Notes: generated by a model not told the origin, from the letters alone. Numbered from the stretch's first letter, positions 25,451-34,581 are shown. The stretch is 64,000 bases of DNA from Anaeropeptidivorans aminofermentans (GCF_940670685.1 NZ_OW711693.1:930001-994000); one strand, 5' to 3'. A program made the numbers and translations.

Positions 25451-28400
25451 ATGAAAAAGAGAGGCTTTAAAAGGGGTATTGCATTTCTGCTGGCAGTTAT
25501 TATGGTGTTTTCTGCATCGGAATTTCCTGCAGGGGCATTTGCTTTGGCTGGCACAGTAATTGGTCAGGAAAATGCAGTACCAGATGAATCGCCTTCAGAA
25601 GAAGAATCGAGTGAAGAAGAAAACACCGAAGATATCGAAAATCCTGCAGAAGATAACAATCCTATAGAAGAAGAAAAGAATGAAGAGGGTGAAACGCCTA
25701 CAGAAAGTGAAAATCCGGCAGAGAGCGAAACTCCAGTGGAAAGTGAGACGCCTACAGAAGACGAAACGCCTGCAGAGGGCGAAACCCCTACGGAAGAGGA
25801 AATACCGATAGAAGGAGAAACACCTGCAGAAGGCGAAACGCCAACAGAGAGTGAAACACCTATAGAAGGCGAAATTCCTCCGGTTCCAGAAGCACCTGCA
25901 GAGGTTGAAAATCCATTTGCCGATATGGAATTTTCTATTGAATTAATGACAGACGCCCTCTATCTTTTAGCAGACCAATATGGCTATGACAGGGAAATCG
26001 TTGATTGGCTCCTGTATCACAGCTCGGAAGACTTCGGATATTTAGAGTATATATATGGCTTAATAATTAATGAACCGGAGACGATTCCTTATTTTCTTGA
26101 AGGCGTCAGCGAAAGAAAATATTATTATGAAAACCCCGAAGCATCTTCTCAAGACCCAGTCTACAAGGAAGAGGAATTGAAAGATGAAGAAAACCCTGAA
26201 ATAGCGGCCGCTGCAGAAGAGTTCAGCATGTATATAGAAAATATTGTTGCTGAACGAGAAGAGGAAGCCTCAGAGGAAAAAGAAGGAACAGAATTTTATT
26301 ATCCTGCGCTTTTCAGCACAAGGCTTGCACTTTTTAGCCTTTCTCCTCCCGAAACAAAAACAACTGAGATGGGAGACGGCCAATATATCAGAAAGACCAT
26401 AAAAAAGCTTGATACATTCAGGCATTATCAGGTTGACCTTGAGCTAAGGGCTAAGAAAGAGATAACAGAATTGCCTGGGAAAAGCCTGGACATAGCACTT
26501 ATTTTTGATACATCAGGAAGTATGGAAGGTACTAATTTAAATGGTGCGAAAGATGCTGTCAAAGCCTTTGTAAACGGCTTTCCAACGAAGGAAGAAAATG
26601 GGCAACAGATTTTTAAAGATGATGTTCGGATCAGTATAATTTCCTTCAATACAAATGCAGAAATTAAGAAAGAGCTTACGAACAATCCTCAGCAGGTTAT
26701 AAACGCCATTCAAAACTTAAGTGCTAACGGCGGTACGAATATTCAAGACGGTATTTTAAAAGCAAAAAACTCTTTAGGAGTAAATGACGGGGATAATCTT
26801 AACAATTCCGACAGGAAAAAAATAATGATACTTTTATCCGACGGAGAGCCCACCAATATTGCTACTGATGAGTGGACTTATAATGAGTATCAGTTTGATA
26901 GGAATAAACATGGTTTTTCTAAGCCTAGTCTTTATAATTCAACAAAACGGTGGACTTATACGAGCTATGCATTTACAAAGACTATTTTATGGATTTTTTC
27001 TACAGACTATTTCGAGATAAAATTTGGGGATAGAGCCTTTGAAAGGCAGGATATATATAGGTCAGATTGGTTTTCCCCAATAGCGCCTATAGGAAGCACC
27101 ACTACTGCTCTCAGACAGCAGGTAACCTTAGCCGAAGCACAATATGCCGCTAACCAAGGCATAGATTTATATACTGTAGCCTATACAGGCAATCAGAACC
27201 TTAAGGACCTTTTAGAAAAAATGACCTACGCCATGAACGGTTCCCCAAGCTTTAACAGTAATCTATCAGACAATGTGTTTAAAGGCGGTATTTCTCTTTC
27301 AGATATTCCTCATTATGAAGGAAAAAGAGCCTTTGCAGCCAATAATACAGGGGATCTGAAAGCAATATATGCTGAGCTTCAAGGCGAGATTTTTAAGAAT
27401 TTGATTTCCTTTACGGTAGAAGATACTTTGGAAGCAAACTTTGAGTTTGTAGAATTTGCGGAAAATACTGAAAATGACAATGAAGCTAACGGGGACGACA
27501 TAAGCGTTTCTGAGAACAAGATTACTTGGGAGACCAGCCTTGACAATCGGTTTGAAGGTGATTACGGAACAGGAAGATTATCCTTTATAGTAAAGGTTAT
27601 CGATGCGGATATTTGGGAAAAAGGTGCAGGGCTTGATGGAAGCGCTATTGAAAAACAGCCTTTAGCCACAAGTACCTCTGTTGAATATACGCCCACCAGC
27701 AGTTCAGAGCCTGCTACAGTATATCTTGAGGAACAGCCCATAATGCCCGTAGACCCTCTTGTTAACGGCACGGCGTCGGTAGTTCTTTCAAGCACGAAGG
27801 ACCCCGCAGAAGCAATTCTTTTGGGAGATGCTATAGACCTTATAGGGACGATTACAAACGGAAACGCTTCTTTTAGCTATCAATGGTATAACGGAGATGA
27901 CCCTTCACCAACGGAAGCAATACCAAACGCCAACGGAACGATTGCCTTCGGCTATGGAAATAATTTAACTATCGCTATCCCGAATACCGCAGTTGAAGGC
28001 CTGAAACCTGAAGGAAACAGTTCCTACACTCTTTTCATTAAAGATGAAAAGGCGGCAGCAGCCGGATATGAAAATGAGCGGGTTTTAGGTGTTAATATCC
28101 CCGTTGCAGTAGAGGTATTTGAACCTAAGCTTACAGTTAAGGTTCAAGGAGGAAGCTCCGATATCGACGGAAGGTTTGAAACAAGGGTTATAAAGACATT
28201 GGAAAATAATCATGCTTCCAGCTGGTATTTTATGGGCCTTGCTGAAAAAACATATACGAATAATGACAATATAGAAAGAGGAACATATTCCGCAGAAGCT
28301 TATGTACCATATGGATATAAGGCAACCGGCGGAGAAGCTGTTGAGATTATTCTTACAAAAGACGGAAACGACGACTGGACAGGATATGAAAAGGAAATAA

Positions 28401-28498
28401 CAATTGAAATTGAAAAAGATGACCCATTGTTTTTCTTTGACTGGGCATGGTTCGGCGGAAGCTTTATAAATGCTGTGTTGTTCAGATGGGAGGGGTAA
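25451..28498 (+). CDS. Large secreted von Willebrand factor A domain protein
   Basis: 1015 aa from ATG 25451 behind GAGGTGGTGAG. A basic N-terminus and hydrophobic stretch (residues 9-34) form a signal peptide. Residues about 40-150 are an acidic low-complexity region built of E-T-P/E-S repeats. The vWA domain starts near 345 with an intact MIDAS: D353-TSGSM, GGTNIQDGI and LLSDGEPTN. Beyond it are beta-rich repeats. No LPxTG, membrane helix or other anchor is visible at the C-terminus, which ends FGGSFINAVLFRWEG. It could be a fibre tip adhesin or assembly factor. It sits between sipW and the TasA-like genes in one operon. Confidence 0.82.
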   Translation: MKKRGFKRGIAFLLAVIMVFSASEFPAGAFALAGTVIGQENAVPDESPSEEESSEEENTEDIENPAEDNNPIEEEKNEEGETPTESENPAESETPVESETPTEDETPAEGETPTEEEIPIEGETPAEGETPTESETPIEGEIPPVPEAPAEVENPFADMEFSIELMTDALYLLADQYGYDREIVDWLLYHSSEDFGYLEYIYGLIINEPETIPYFLEGVSERKYYYENPEASSQDPVYKEEELKDEENPEIAAAAEEFSMYIENIVAEREEEASEEKEGTEFYYPALFSTRLALFSLSPPETKTTEMGDGQYIRKTIKKLDTFRHYQVDLELRAKKEITELPGKSLDIALIFDTSGSMEGTNLNGAKDAVKAFVNGFPTKEENGQQIFKDDVRISIISFNTNAEIKKELTNNPQQVINAIQNLSANGGTNIQDGILKAKNSLGVNDGDNLNNSDRKKIMILLSDGEPTNIATDEWTYNEYQFDRNKHGFSKPSLYNSTKRWTYTSYAFTKTILWIFSTDYFEIKFGDRAFERQDIYRSDWFSPIAPIGSTTTALRQQVTLAEAQYAANQGIDLYTVAYTGNQNLKDLLEKMTYAMNGSPSFNSNLSDNVFKGGISLSDIPHYEGKRAFAANNTGDLKAIYAELQGEIFKNLISFTVEDTLEANFEFVEFAENTENDNEANGDDISVSENKITWETSLDNRFEGDYGTGRLSFIVKVIDADIWEKGAGLDGSAIEKQPLATSTSVEYTPTSSSEPATVYLEEQPIMPVDPLVNGTASVVLSSTKDPAEAILLGDAIDLIGTITNGNASFSYQWYNGDDPSPTEAIPNANGTIAFGYGNNLTIAIPNTAVEGLKPEGNSSYTLFIKDEKAAAAGYENERVLGVNIPVAVEVFEPKLTVKVQGGSSDIDGRFETRVIKTLENNHASSWYFMGLAEKTYTNNDNIERGTYSAEAYVPYGYKATGGEAVEIILTKDGNDDWTGYEKEITIEIEKDDPLFFFDWAWFGGSFINAVLFRWEG

Positions 28499-28500
28499 AA

Positions 28501-29091
28501 ATGAGAAAGAAAATTGCTCTGTTGGCTATACAGGCGTTTCTTCTGTTTACCCTGTTGGTCGGAACAACGAATGCATGGTTTATAGGTGAAACGGCCCCAG
28601 AAAATGCTGCCGAAGCCAAGGCGGCAAAAATAAACGCCTCCCTTGATTTTAGCCTTAACAGTAAGAAGGGGATTCCCGGGGAAAAGATTGTCATATCGGA
28701 TAAAAATACAATCATGGATAATGGCAGCACAAGAAATTATATTTATAAAATAACATATACCTTAAGCGAAGGTTCTGAATTAATAGAACATATTTCCCTT
28801 TCAGAAGAAAATACGGATAATTTAGCAGTGCAGTATGATTCAACTGCCAAAACCCTTACTGTATACGGAGTAAACAAGGTTGAAACTAGACAGGATAAGA
28901 ACATTATCCTTCCTGCCCTTGCGGCTGAATTTAAGGTGCTTAGGAACCCTTCTCAGGCGGCAGGCTTCATGATTTCAGCGAATCTTCAATATTGCCAGAA
29001 TACAAAAGCGGCGGCAGAAGCAGTTTTAGGCATTAATGATGCTTTATTCCTTGAACTGAATAATGGGTTAGGCGGTGGAAGCAATGAGTAA
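28501..29091 (+). CDS. TasA/camelysin-like secreted protein 1
   Basis: 196 aa from ATG 28501, just after GGGAGGGG. The signal peptide ends LLVGTTNAWFIGE, and an A-W-F just after the hydrophobic core is characteristic of SipW-processed proteins. The rest is a beta-rich domain of the TasA/CalY class with IPGEKIVISDKN. It ends in a short gly/ser tail. The gene overlaps the next by eight bases (ATGAGTAA), indicating tight co-translation. It is likely a minor fibre subunit or anchor. No catalytic motif is seen. Confidence 0.72.
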   Translation: MRKKIALLAIQAFLLFTLLVGTTNAWFIGETAPENAAEAKAAKINASLDFSLNSKKGIPGEKIVISDKNTIMDNGSTRNYIYKITYTLSEGSELIEHISLSEENTDNLAVQYDSTAKTLTVYGVNKVETRQDKNIILPALAAEFKVLRNPSQAAGFMISANLQYCQNTKAAAEAVLGINDALFLELNNGLGGGSNE

Positions 29092-29716
29092 GAAAAGATT
29101 ATTGTTAGCTTCCTTATCCATAATCGCTATTTTAACATTAACTTTAGGCTTATCCTATGCATGGTTTACAGGAAGCTCTGAACCTGATGCCGTAAGCAGT
29201 GCGATGGCAACTGTAGATGTTTCAGTTCCTGAGGAAGCTGTTGTAACAGAGAATGAAGCTGCCTTTACAATTGCGAATAACAGCAATATCGGAACTTATT
29301 TACGCATAGGCTGGACGCCTATATATCAAGTGCGGGATGAAAACAATAACTGGGTTGATACTGCCAGAGACACTTCTCACATTACCGTTAGCTTTGCTGG
29401 TTTAGAACCAGATATCAGCGGTGCGAGCCTTAGCCCAGAACCCATAACAAGCTCAAACGGGTATTCAAAAAATATGCTGACTATGGCAGATACGAATAAT
29501 AATTATTTTGTTTTACCCGGCGGCATGAGTGTAAGCGGAAAAATAAATTTAACCGGTGTTTCTGTCAGTGAAGATGGAAATGAACGACTTGTAATTGTAT
29601 TTATCCCCGAAGCCCTTCAGGCCACAAAAAAGGCAGTTGAATCTGCAAGCGCTTACGGCTGGGACGCAGGCAAAGTTTTATCTCAGGACGGAAGCATAGC
29701 AGGAGGTGGTAATTAA
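29084..29716 (+). CDS. TasA/camelysin-like secreted protein 2
   Basis: 210 aa from ATG 29084. The signal peptide has LTLGLSYAWFTGSSEP, the SipW-type cleavage context. The mature part is beta-rich with IANNSNIGTYLRIGW, as in TasA-like domains. Its start overlaps the preceding stop and its own stop overlaps the next start by one base, so the three genes are translationally coupled. No cysteine-based or catalytic motif is seen. It is presumed to be a structural subunit of a surface fibre. Confidence 0.72.
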   Translation: MSKKRLLLASLSIIAILTLTLGLSYAWFTGSSEPDAVSSAMATVDVSVPEEAVVTENEAAFTIANNSNIGTYLRIGWTPIYQVRDENNNWVDTARDTSHITVSFAGLEPDISGASLSPEPITSSNGYSKNMLTMADTNNNYFVLPGGMSVSGKINLTGVSVSEDGNERLVIVFIPEALQATKKAVESASAYGWDAGKVLSQDGSIAGGGN

Positions 29717-30615
29717 TGATTAAAGTAAGAAAATTATCCTTATTCATTGCCACTCTAACTATTATAAGCTTAATACTTACAAGTATAAATATGAAGTCCG
29801 CTTATGCAGACCAAATCATTGTATCAGGCCAGTATTCCTTAGACCTTGCCGTTTTTGACGATGACATATTAGAGATTGGTGCAAATATGCTCCCCGGAGA
29901 GAAAATTGAAGGAAGAATGCGGGTTACAAATACAGATACAAGGCCATTTATTCTCTATATAAACGTCGCTTATATACCTGAACCTTTAGAAGCGGAAGGC
30001 CCTGAAGTGTTCTCTGAGCTTTTAGATAAGCTTAATATAACCGTATCTCAGGGCGGAAATGTTTTAACCAGCTTTCCGGCAAAAGGGGGAGGCCCGTATC
30101 AATTAGGCCGTCTTGACCCCAATGGGATATCGACTTTAAATGTTAAAGTTGAAATGCAGGAAGATGCAGATGACGCTTATCAAAGCAGATTGGCACATCT
30201 TATATGGACGTTTACGGCGGAAGGTATAGGAGGACCGAATCCAACCCCAAGCCCGACCCCTGCACCACCGGACGATGACGACGATGATTCTCCGCCATCA
30301 GAACCGGTGGATAGACCGAGAACCCCCGGAAGCGCAACCGGCGGGGGAACAGTGATTACAACCAGTCCCCCGGCTGCCCCGGAGCTTATAGAAATACCCG
30401 AGGAGCCGGTGCCCTTAGGAAATCCTCAAATACCAAGCATTAACGACACGGAAGAAATTATAGAAATACTTCCTGAAGAAATTCCTTTAGGAACCATAAA
30501 GGCTAATCCTAAAACGGGAGTGGAATCTAAAGCCTTCAGAAATGCCAATATAGCATTTTTTGCAGTATCGGCTGCAATATTTTTTATAACTAAAAAGGCA
30601 TCAATTAAAAATTAA
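29716..30615 (+). CDS. P-x-T-G cell-wall anchored protein of the SipW/TasA-like cluster
   Basis: 299 aa from ATG 29716 behind AGGAGGTGG. A signal peptide (residues 1-32) precedes a TasA-like domain with MLPGEKIEGRMRVTNTDTRP. A Pro/Asp-rich linker (about 175-265) follows. The C-terminus is a sorting signal: NPKTG at 264-268, then a hydrophobic span and a KKASIKN tail. A sortase would attach it to peptidoglycan, although no sortase gene is in the window. It is the likely wall anchor of the assembly. The next gene is separated by a weak hairpin and about 90 bp. Confidence 0.78.
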   Translation: MIKVRKLSLFIATLTIISLILTSINMKSAYADQIIVSGQYSLDLAVFDDDILEIGANMLPGEKIEGRMRVTNTDTRPFILYINVAYIPEPLEAEGPEVFSELLDKLNITVSQGGNVLTSFPAKGGGPYQLGRLDPNGISTLNVKVEMQEDADDAYQSRLAHLIWTFTAEGIGGPNPTPSPTPAPPDDDDDDSPPSEPVDRPRTPGSATGGGTVITTSPPAAPELIEIPEEPVPLGNPQIPSINDTEEIIEILPEEIPLGTIKANPKTGVESKAFRNANIAFFAVSAAIFFITKKASIKN

Positions 30616-30707
30616 CATAAGCCCTTTAAGATAATTTAGGGCATTTACAAAAGAGATTTTAAAAAACATATTGACTATAAATTATACTTATTTGGAGGTA
30701 ACTTAGT

Positions 30708-31313
30708 ATGAAAAAGACAAGAATAGCAGGTATGGTATTAGGTGTATTAGCTTTAGCAGCGGGCGCAATGGGAACTTATGCATGGTTTACGGCTTCCGAC
30801 AGCAATGTTGCAATCAATGTTAAAGCAGCAACGATTGTAGTAGAATCTGATGATTTAAAAGCAGATATTAATGAAGACGGCTATCTTCCGGGGGAATCTA
30901 TTGTTGCCAAAGGTGTTGTAGTTCGGAATACAGGCTCCAGAGAAGCCGTAATAAAAATTACGCCGAATGTTGAGGCAAAATCAGAAGGAAATGCCGCAGA
31001 CGAAGCTTTAAAAGCAGCCCTTGGAAATCCAGAGTTTACCTTTGCTGAAGGCTACAATCCTACGAACGTATTTCAAGCAGGTCAAGACCTTTACGTATTC
31101 CTTGATGCAAAAGCATCTTTCGGAGCGGAAGAGGGTAAGGAAGTTAATATTTCGGCAGGCATAAGCGAAGACCTTGGCGGACAGACAGGTCAAGAGGGCC
31201 AAAGCGGAGAAGTTACATTTAATTACACAGTTACAGCAGTACAGGGGACTAAAGCAGCTGTAGCAGCGGAGTTTCCGGCTGTAGGAAATGCATTTGATTC
31301 ACTTTATAAATAA
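30708..31313 (+). CDS. TasA/camelysin-like secreted protein 3, probable major subunit
   Basis: 201 aa from ATG 30708 behind TTGGAGGTAAC. The signal peptide ends AMGTYAWFTASDS, with the SipW-type YAWF motif. The mature domain has LPGESIVAKGVVVRNTGSRE, the TasA/CalY-like core. It lies after a 92-bp gap with a short hairpin (GCCCT/AGGGC) and is followed by a strong terminator, so it may be made from its own transcript at higher level, like the main fibre subunit in comparable operons. No metal or protease site is visible. Confidence 0.75.
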   Translation: MKKTRIAGMVLGVLALAAGAMGTYAWFTASDSNVAINVKAATIVVESDDLKADINEDGYLPGESIVAKGVVVRNTGSREAVIKITPNVEAKSEGNAADEALKAALGNPEFTFAEGYNPTNVFQAGQDLYVFLDAKASFGAEEGKEVNISAGISEDLGGQTGQEGQSGEVTFNYTVTAVQGTKAAVAAEFPAVGNAFDSLYK

Positions 31314-31374
31314 GTGTTACATAACAGATAAAAAAGCAGGTAAGATCCTTTGGGATTAAAACTGCTTTCATAAT

Positions 31375-31411
31375 AAAAAAGCCGGAGGGTGCTAAACCCA
31401 CCGGCTTTTTT
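31375..31411 (+). terminator. Terminator of the fibre cluster
   Basis: AAAAAAGCCGG (31375-31385) pairs with CCGGCTTTTTT (31401-31411) with an inner GGGT/ACCC extension. Confidence 0.9.
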
Positions 31412-31540
31412 ATGTAAGAAATCCACGGTAAAATTTCGGTTTGTTGCTATTTGCAATTAGCTTAAAGCTTTGCAAGAATTTATTGTATCTGCTGTTTTCA
31501 TACATTGCCTGATTTTTAGAGACGTTCTAACATTATAAAG

Positions 31541-31581
31541 CCTCCTAAAGGTGTGAGATACAAACCAATAGGAGGTTTTTT
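31541..31581 (+). terminator. Second terminator-like hairpin
   Basis: CCTCCTA (31541-31547) pairs with TAGGAGG (31569-31575), followed by six T. No gene is seen between 31412 and here, so it may end a small RNA or act as back-up. Confidence 0.55.
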
Positions 31582-31636
31582 AACAATTAAGATTCAAAAA
31601 TACAAAAGAGAAGTTTTATATTATAAACTTCTTATA

Positions 31637-31761
31637 ATAAAGTAAGTAAAACCTATTTACTATGGATTCAAAAATATAGCTTTCCTTTGGAAATGGTTTA
31701 TTTTTGGACCAATGTGAATATAGGATTTTTGTTACCGGTTCACTTGAATACTTATAGTAAT
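31637..31761 (+). repeat. Palindromic repeat family A, copy 6 (diverged)
   Basis: The core GATTCAAAAATATAGCTTTCC, then GGAAATGGTTTATTTTTGG and GAATATAGGATTTTTGTTAC, follows the order of the copy at 7028. The ends are decayed but retain TATAGTAA at 31754. Confidence 0.5.
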
Positions 31762-31889
31762 ACGCATATCAATCGGTAACGCCTCATTTTGAAACTGCTA
31801 TGAATCAGAGAGATTTTCAAATTTTTTCTGTTCCTATTTCATGTAAACTGATAGCAGCGTTGCTTTTCAAATTGTGAATAAAAGAAGTA

Positions 31890-33266
31890 TTAAGCAATTT
31901 GTTTAGGAGATAAGTCCGTTTCTTTTTCAAAATCTGTTTGAGGATTTTTTCTTAAATATCTGGTTCCAAAAGGTGTGAATATAGATACAATTGCAAATAT
32001 TGCCAATATGTAGCAATACCAAACATAAGGGGCTATTTCAAATGGGCTCATAAGACCTGCAGAAAGGCTTCCTGCTATCAGAAGCTGAGCGCCATAGGGT
32101 ATTATGCCCTGTATAACACATGAGAAAGTCTGTAAAAGGGTAGCGGCTTTTCTGGAATCAACGGCATACTTCTTAGATACTTCCTTTGTAAGCTGACCGC
32201 ATATTATGATTGATACAGTGTTATTTGCGGTGGAAGCGTTTATAAGAGATATCAATGTACTTATGCCAAGCTCAGCGGACTTTTTAGACTTTATCATTTT
32301 GCTTATTTTATGAAGTATCCAGTCAAGCCCCCCGCCTTTTGTTACTAAATTAGCCAAGCCGCCTGTAAGCATGGATAGAAGAAAAATGTCTATCATACCT
32401 GTGAATCCCGAATAGATTTGCTGAACATAGTCAAGGCCTTTAAAACTTCCGTAACCGAAGCCTATAAGCCCTGCGATTACGATACCACCGGTCAAAACTG
32501 CAAATACATTCATACCTGCTATAGATGCTATAAGAACAAATATGTAAGGAATGATTTTAATTATATTGAAAGCATATTCCTGGCTTTCAGGAGTAGAAAT
32601 AGGCTTTCCGAATATTAAGAGAAGAATTATGGTAACTATTGTTGCAGGCAATGCAAAATCAAGGCCTACTCTGAATTTATCTTTCATAGATACTTCCTGA
32701 GTTCTTGTGGCGGCGATGGTAGTATCTGATATAAAGGATAAATTATCGCCGAACATAGCGCCCCCCACAAGAGAACCAAGCACCAAAGGAAGATTTAAGC
32801 CTCCTTTTTCTGCCAGCTGGATAGCGATAGGACCTACTGCAACTATTGTTCCTACAGAAGTGCCTGTAGCTACAGAGATAAACATAGATATTAGAAAAAT
32901 TCCAACAGTTATGTATTGAGCAGGTATTAATGTAAGACCAAGATTAACCGCAGAATCTACTCCGCCCATAGCGCTTGATACGGAGGTAAATGCGCCTGCA
33001 AGCAAATATATAGTACACATTATTATGATATTGTCTTCACCGCAGCCTTTGATAAATATACCAAATTTTTCATTCATAGATCCCTTTAGTAAAATAAATG
33101 CAAATATTATGCCTATAACCGCCGCAACGGGAGCAGGGAATTGATAAAACGCCATTTCTACGCCTTTTATATTCAAGATAATGCCCGCTGCCAAATATAT
33201 AAGCACAAAAATAAGAAAAGGCAATAAAGCGATTCCATTACCTTTTTTGTCATTTAAATTATTCAT
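31890..33266 (-). CDS. NhaC family Na+/H+ antiporter-type transporter
   Basis: 458 aa with about 11-12 membrane helices. The internal segment ATGTSVGTIVAVGPIAIQLA and GGAMFGDNLSFISDTTIAAT are conserved in the NhaC (ion transporter) family, the latter with the ion-coordinating Asp residues. Family members exchange Na+ for H+ or carry substrates such as malate/lactate, so the cargo is open. It is 19 bp downstream of the MtaA-like methyltransferase gene in the same operon, which suggests it imports or exports that enzyme's substrate or counter-ion. Confidence 0.85.
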   Translation of the reverse strand: MNNLNDKKGNGIALLPFLIFVLIYLAAGIILNIKGVEMAFYQFPAPVAAVIGIIFAFILLKGSMNEKFGIFIKGCGEDNIIIMCTIYLLAGAFTSVSSAMGGVDSAVNLGLTLIPAQYITVGIFLISMFISVATGTSVGTIVAVGPIAIQLAEKGGLNLPLVLGSLVGGAMFGDNLSFISDTTIAATRTQEVSMKDKFRVGLDFALPATIVTIILLLIFGKPISTPESQEYAFNIIKIIPYIFVLIASIAGMNVFAVLTGGIVIAGLIGFGYGSFKGLDYVQQIYSGFTGMIDIFLLSMLTGGLANLVTKGGGLDWILHKISKMIKSKKSAELGISTLISLINASTANNTVSIIICGQLTKEVSKKYAVDSRKAATLLQTFSCVIQGIIPYGAQLLIAGSLSAGLMSPFEIAPYVWYCYILAIFAIVSIFTPFGTRYLRKNPQTDFEKETDLSPKQIA

Positions 33267-33285
33267 TTTTATAATCTCCTTTTGA

Positions 33286-34356
33286 CTATGATATTATAGG
33301 CAAATCTAAATTCAACGGATATTTGCCGTATAAACTGCCTGCCTCCATAAACATTTCAATGTTTTCTATAGGGGTATGCATGGGAATTTGGCAGCCTGTA
33401 CTTAAAATATATCCTTTCTTTGAATCATGGCCTTTTCGTATACATTCTTTTACGGAACTGAATATGGCTTCTCTTTTTCCTGCATAAACAACATCTACGG
33501 GGGGAACATTGCCTGTTATAATCACTCTGTCTCCCATTACCTGTTTAGCCTCTTCCAAGTCTTCTGCATTATCTATGCTGAAATTTGAAATTCCGGCATC
33601 TACAATATCTTCCCAAATATCTCTGCTTGATCCGCAGACATGTATTCCCGGAGCGCTGCCGGTCTTTTCTTTAATTTTTTTTATATTCTTTTTGAGGGCG
33701 GGCAAAGAAAATTCTCTGAATTGCTTAGGGCTTATAAGGCTTGTTGATGAAACAGGGTCAGCAAAGCTTATCGATACGCCTAATTTTGCAACCTCTTCTA
33801 TATATCTGTTATTTGCTTCTGCTACGATATCCATGAGAACATGTACTTTTTCAGGATACTTAATCATCCATTTCATAAGATTTTCTGTGCCTGCTACAGA
33901 TGCGGCTACGCTGAAAGGCCCGGACATAGCGGCCCCTACGTCAACCTTGTCTACAAGGGCATCCCTTGTAAGTCTGATAGCTTCTAATAAAACAGGAAGG
34001 ATACCGTCTTTATGGGGATCGGGGAGTTTAAGGGATTCTATTTCATCTACGGACTTAACAGCAGGCTCCAGCAAATATGAAATGTTATAATCCGGATAAG
34101 CAACCTTTGCACCCATTGCCTCTGCAACCCCTCTAAGGCTTGTGGATATTCCGACACTATCATGGCGCAGCCTTTCAAACAGCGCTATTTCCAGCCCTGA
34201 CATAAGTTCTGCCGAATGGTAATAATCACTTGCCTTTACGCCTATAAAGGGTGTCATAGTCGCTCCCATATCGGGAATGCAGATTATGCGGTCTATTTCT
34301 TCGCCCTTAGCAAAGGCATCCATTCTCTCCCTTGGTGTCATTTCTTCTTTCCTCAC
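33286..34356 (-). CDS. URO-D family corrinoid methyltransferase (MtaA/MtbA-like)
   Basis: 356 aa from GTG 34356, eight bases after AAAGGAG. The family of uroporphyrinogen decarboxylase includes zinc methyltransferases that move a methyl group from a corrinoid protein to a thiol. The zinc ligands His239-x-Cys241 (GIHVCGSS) and Cys322 (LSTGCQIP) are present, which favours a methyltransferase over true haem-pathway HemE. No corrinoid protein or MttB-type partner is in the window. The co-operonic NhaC transporter may supply the methylated substrate. Exact substrate unknown. Confidence 0.78.
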   Translation of the reverse strand: MRKEEMTPRERMDAFAKGEEIDRIICIPDMGATMTPFIGVKASDYYHSAELMSGLEIALFERLRHDSVGISTSLRGVAEAMGAKVAYPDYNISYLLEPAVKSVDEIESLKLPDPHKDGILPVLLEAIRLTRDALVDKVDVGAAMSGPFSVAASVAGTENLMKWMIKYPEKVHVLMDIVAEANNRYIEEVAKLGVSISFADPVSSTSLISPKQFREFSLPALKKNIKKIKEKTGSAPGIHVCGSSRDIWEDIVDAGISNFSIDNAEDLEEAKQVMGDRVIITGNVPPVDVVYAGKREAIFSSVKECIRKGHDSKKGYILSTGCQIPMHTPIENIEMFMEAGSLYGKYPLNLDLPIIS

Positions 34357-34390
34357 TTTAAATCTCCTTTCAAAAACATTGTACTAACCT

Positions 34391-34417
34391 AGACGCTATA
34401 AATTATTAATCGCGTCT
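34391..34417 (-). promoter_or_regulatory. Inverted repeat upstream of the methyltransferase operon
   Basis: AGACGC (34391-34396) and GCGTCT (34412-34417) flank an AT-rich 15-bp core, 35 bp upstream of the GTG start. It may be an operator overlapping the promoter or a leader hairpin. Confidence 0.4.
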
Positions 34418-34544
34418 AATATGACAATTATATAACTAATGATGTTATAAATAAAATTGAATATAATTATAATGAACTCACAGATTATTGATAAATTTAA
34501 TGTTTTTTATACTTTTGTGTCATAATAAAATATCTATTGCCGTT

Positions 34545-34581
34545 AAAACATAATAAAACTGACAGTTTTATTATGTTTTTT
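34545..34581. terminator. Orphan terminator-like hairpin
   Basis: AAAACATAATAAAACT (34545-34560) pairs perfectly with AGTTTTATTATGTTTT (34564-34579), followed by T residues. No gene ends here on either strand. Confidence 0.5.
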
